From positions 94,543-158,542 of the forward strand of contig JAGQRV010000015.1 of the NCBI GenBank assembly GCA_020425125.1: a stretch of DNA of 64,000 nucleotides, written 5' to 3'. The stretch's first letter is position 1. Each line of letters begins with the position of its first letter. Source of the stretch: Paracoccaceae bacterium. Lineage in GTDB: Bacteria; Pseudomonadota; Alphaproteobacteria; Rhodobacterales; Rhodobacteraceae. Below, piece after piece: positions 61,412 through 64,000 of this stretch. A model generated the notes under the pieces. It made no database searches. It was not told where the DNA came from and saw only the letters and a list, made by a program, of their open reading frames with translations. Both the position numbers and the translations under genes were made by a program.

Positions 61412-62719
61412 ATGATCCCGCGCTATTCCCGCCCCGCCATGGTGGCGATCTGGTCACCCGAGACCAAGTTCCGCATCTGGTTCGAGATCGAGGCCCATGC
61501 CTGCGACGCCCAGGCCGCGCTGGGGGTGATCCCGAAGGAGAACGCCGAAGCGGTCTGGAAGGCGAAGGATGTCGAGTTCGACGTCGCCCGTATCGACGAG
61601 ATCGAAGCCGTGACCAAGCACGACGTGATCGCCTTCCTGACCCATCTCAGCGAGATCGTCGGCGGCGACGTGGCGCGCTTCGTGCACCAGGGCATGACCT
61701 CGTCCGACGTGCTCGACACCACCTTCAACATTCAGCTCGTCCGCGCCGCCGACATTCTGCTGGCGGACATGGATGCGCTGCTGGCCGCGCTGAAGCGCCG
61801 CGCTGTCGAGCAAAGGATGACGGTGCGGATCGGCCGGTCCCACGGCATCCATGCCGAGCCGACCACGATGGGGCTGACCTTCGCGCGCTTCTATGCCGAG
61901 ATGGACCGCAACCGGAACCGGCTGGAAAAGGCCCGCTTCGAGGTCGCGACGGGCGCCATTTCCGGCGCCGTCGGCACCTTCGCCAATATCGACCCGTCGG
62001 TCGAGGCGCATGTCTGCGACCGGCTCGGCCTCCGGCCCGAACCGATCTCGACCCAGGTGATTCCCCGCGACCGCCACGCCATGTTCTTTGCCACCTTGGG
62101 CGTCATCGCCGCCTCGATCGAGAACGTCGCGACCGAAATCCGGCACATGCAGCGCACCGAGGTGCTGGAGGCCGAGGAATTCTTCTCCGCCGGCCAGAAG
62201 GGCTCCAGCGCGATGCCGCACAAGCGCAACCCGGTGCTGACCGAGAATCTGACCGGCCTCGCGCGGCTGGTCCGCAGCGCGGTGATCCCGGCGCTGGAAA
62301 ACGTCGCCCTCTGGCACGAGCGGGACATCTCGCATTCCTCCGTCGAGCGCGGCATCGGCCCGGACGCCACCGTGACCCTCGATTTCGCCCTCGCCCGGCT
62401 GACCGGCGTGGTCGACAAGCTGGTGGTCTATCCCGACAACATGATCGCCAACATGAACAAGTTCCGCGGCCTGATCCATTCCCAGCGGGTGCTGCTGGCC
62501 CTCACCCAGAAGGGCGTGAGCCGCGAGGACGCCTATGCGCTGGTGCAACGGAACGCGATGAAGGTCTGGGAGAAGGGCGCCGATTTCCTGACCGAGTTGA
62601 AGGCCGACCCGGAGGTGACCGCGGCGCTGAGCCCTGAGGAGATCGAGGCGAATTTCGACCTCGACTATCACACCAAGCATGTGGACACGATCTTCGCGCG
62701 GGTGTTCGGAGAAAGCTGA
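61412..62719 (+). CDS. purB: Adenylosuccinate lyase
   Basis: A 435-residue fumarase/aspartase-superfamily enzyme acting twice in purine synthesis (SAICAR and adenylosuccinate cleavage). The signature loop is GSSAMPHKRNPVLTENLTGL. Other blocks are HDVIAFLTHLSEIVG, VHQGMTSSDVLDTTFNIQLV, GRSHGIHAEPTTMGL and HSSVERGIGPDATVTLDFAL. ATG 61412 (MIPRYSRPAMVAIWSPETKF) is the usual start for this bacterial subtype; longer frames have shadow composition. The gene stands alone with 257 non-coding bases after it. Confidence 0.97.
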   Translation: MIPRYSRPAMVAIWSPETKFRIWFEIEAHACDAQAALGVIPKENAEAVWKAKDVEFDVARIDEIEAVTKHDVIAFLTHLSEIVGGDVARFVHQGMTSSDVLDTTFNIQLVRAADILLADMDALLAALKRRAVEQRMTVRIGRSHGIHAEPTTMGLTFARFYAEMDRNRNRLEKARFEVATGAISGAVGTFANIDPSVEAHVCDRLGLRPEPISTQVIPRDRHAMFFATLGVIAASIENVATEIRHMQRTEVLEAEEFFSAGQKGSSAMPHKRNPVLTENLTGLARLVRSAVIPALENVALWHERDISHSSVERGIGPDATVTLDFALARLTGVVDKLVVYPDNMIANMNKFRGLIHSQRVLLALTQKGVSREDAYALVQRNAMKVWEKGADFLTELKADPEVTAALSPEEIEANFDLDYHTKHVDTIFARVFGES

Positions 62720-62976
62720 CATTGCCGGCAGCCTGGCGAACCCCTTGTCAGAAACGCGCAAGGGTCGGCGCGTCCATTCTGATCCGGAAGGTCAGGCAAT
62801 ACCCGACTGCGTTCCTCGGAAAGGCGGTGTCCGGACAGCACCGCCAGAGCAGCGCGCCGGGCAATGCGCCGGTCTCGGGACAGCCGACATTCACCTGACA
62901 GGACTTCCCGCGAAAGACACGCGCCGACACTCTCGCCGCCCGTTGACCGACGCCGCCGATCTCCGGCTGCCGACGG

Positions 62977-63987
62977 CTAGCTGGCGGGCTCGAACGCCGG
63001 GAAGGTCCAGCTTCCGTCAAGGATCTCCTGCCGCGGCTCGTACATGCGGACGGCATAGTTCCAGCCGGGCGTGATCGGGATGCAGTTGACCCGTCCATCG
63101 TCGCAACCGCCGAAATGCAGCGTGTAGGATCCGTCCTCGTTGGGCTTGGCCGAGACGTTGTTGAAGCTGTTCCGGCCCAGCGGGTTCGGCTCCAGATAGC
63201 CATCGGCATTGTAGACGGTAACCGACCAGAACGCATCCACCGGCACGTCCCGAACCGTGACCGCATAGGGCGTGTCGCCGTCATTCGCCTTGACGCTGTC
63301 GATGATGGCGCTGGCGGTGGCAGCCGGCTGCCCGGCCCACCCCGCCATGGCGCCAACCAGGTGGTCGACCGGATCGACCTCGTCCTTGCGGCCGAAGGCG
63401 CGGGAGGCGTCGAAGCCGGTCGCGGCGGCCAGATCGCTTACCGCCTTTCGCGCCGCCGCAAGACTTTCGCGGTCCCAGTCGGGCGCCTCGAACGGCCCGT
63501 CGGCGCCGCCCGTCAGCGCGATGCCGTCCTGCGCAGCATGTGCCGCCGCAAGGTCGGCGGGGTCGGCGGCATCGACGAAAGTGCGGAACAGGACCAGAGC
63601 GAAGCGCGTGCCGACCTCGTCCTCGGTCAGCTCATAGCTGCCCGGCGAGGCTTCCACGAAACTGTAGTGGTCCTGGCTGATCACCAGCATGGACTGGAAC
63701 CGGCCATCGGTCTCCGGCAAGGTGATCGTCGCGGGCTTCGAAAGGTCCAGCACGACGGCGGAATACAGCGTGTCCTGGTTGGCGCGGATGATCGGTTGCG
63801 GCCCTTCCGCCGACACCGGATCGCGTTCGTGGATGAACTCTCCGATCCCCAAGCCGTAGCGGGTCAGATTGGCTCGGATCATGGTATCGGATTCGGCGCG
63901 CACGAGGTTTCCGATCGTGACGTCCTCGGCAAGGGCGAGGGTCGGGACGCAAAGCGCGAGCATGAATAGGGACAGTCTCATCTTCAT
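62977..63987 (-). CDS. Secreted DUF1254/DUF1214 domain protein
   Basis: A 336-residue periplasmic protein with a signal peptide (residues 1-20, LSLFMLALCVPTLALA). The DUF1254 part is visible as RANQDTLYSAVVLDLSKPAT, LPETDGRFQSMLVISQDHYS. The C-terminal DUF1214 part is PYAVTVRDVPVDAFWSVTVY, NADGYLEPNPLGRNSFNNVS and ITPGWNYAVRMYEPRQEILD. The family is widespread, secreted and functionally undefined. ATG 63987 is preceded by AAGGAGAG. The gene is separated from purB by 257 bases in which I see no convincing gene. Confidence 0.88.
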   Translation of the reverse strand: MKMRLSLFMLALCVPTLALAEDVTIGNLVRAESDTMIRANLTRYGLGIGEFIHERDPVSAEGPQPIIRANQDTLYSAVVLDLSKPATITLPETDGRFQSMLVISQDHYSFVEASPGSYELTEDEVGTRFALVLFRTFVDAADPADLAAAHAAQDGIALTGGADGPFEAPDWDRESLAAARKAVSDLAAATGFDASRAFGRKDEVDPVDHLVGAMAGWAGQPAATASAIIDSVKANDGDTPYAVTVRDVPVDAFWSVTVYNADGYLEPNPLGRNSFNNVSAKPNEDGSYTLHFGGCDDGRVNCIPITPGWNYAVRMYEPRQEILDGSWTFPAFEPAS

Positions 63988-64000
63988 CTCTCCTTTTCGG

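Noticed and set aside
62748..62930. A cysteine-rich frame of about 60 codons on the minus strand downstream of purB
   Set aside because: No convincing start or ribosome site and no recognised family; composition alone is not enough.

Overview
This is a high-GC, gene-dense chromosomal stretch from an alphaproteobacterium, very probably order Rhodobacterales (Rhodobacteraceae/Paracoccaceae). The reasons are the local blocks: ppiD-like/trpE/trpG/trpD/trpC/moaC/moeA/lexA with a GAAC-N7-GAAC SOS box, the tandem double cold-shock-domain protein, DUF6314, and the class II DAHP synthase, together with the low-AT codon use. No phage, IS, CRISPR or rRNA was seen. Two tRNA genes are present (Leu-CAA and Pro-TGG).

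Layout. 1-3.1 kb: the 5' part of an oligoendopeptidase F gene (cut by the window edge), a membrane-anchored thermonuclease-like protein and a 3-hydroxyisobutyrate dehydrogenase-family enzyme. 3.4-10.1 kb: tamA-tamB, translationally coupled, for outer-membrane assembly; TamB carries three in-phase 260-residue repeats. 10.2-19.0 kb (all minus): the phosphate block phoR / pstS-pstC-pstA-pstB-phoU-phoB plus an unknown small gene, preceded by gmk and a gamma-carbonic-anhydrase-like gene. A three-half-site Pho box precedes pstS, and a hairpin separates pstS from pstC. 19.2-23.9 kb: a PAS_5 protein, class II DAHP synthase, a GlxA/AraC regulator and a PQQ-type sugar dehydrogenase. 24.1-30.1 kb: a branched-chain amino acid ABC transporter in the unusual order J-G-F-x-y-H-M, where x and y are two small secreted paralogues with identically placed cysteines. 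30.1-35.3 kb: a four-TM protein, a HerA-like ATPase, tRNA-Leu and a GGDEF/EAL protein.

35.7-40.8 kb is the most unusual part: a tight four-gene operon of a SARP/BTAD-like regulator with TPRs, a PAP2/vanadium-haloperoxidase-fold enzyme with an (Asn-Arg)9 tract, a leaderless subtilisin-like protease and a four-TM membrane protein. I do not recognise this as a described system and regard it as the best candidate for something new. 40.9-45.4 kb: tRNA-Pro, DUF192, cold-shock protein, pdxH, fabI, a LysE exporter, SRPBCC and gpt. 45.5-60.1 kb: the trp/moa/lexA block, comEC, gltX and gltA. 60.2-64.0 kb: an M15-like protein, DUF6314, purB and a DUF1254 protein.

A 41-bp element made of 11-bp units occurs twice, upstream of pepF and inside the liv operon between livG and livF, and looks like a dispersed genomic repeat. 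All functional calls are from reading the translated sequence and remembered family signatures; no search was run.
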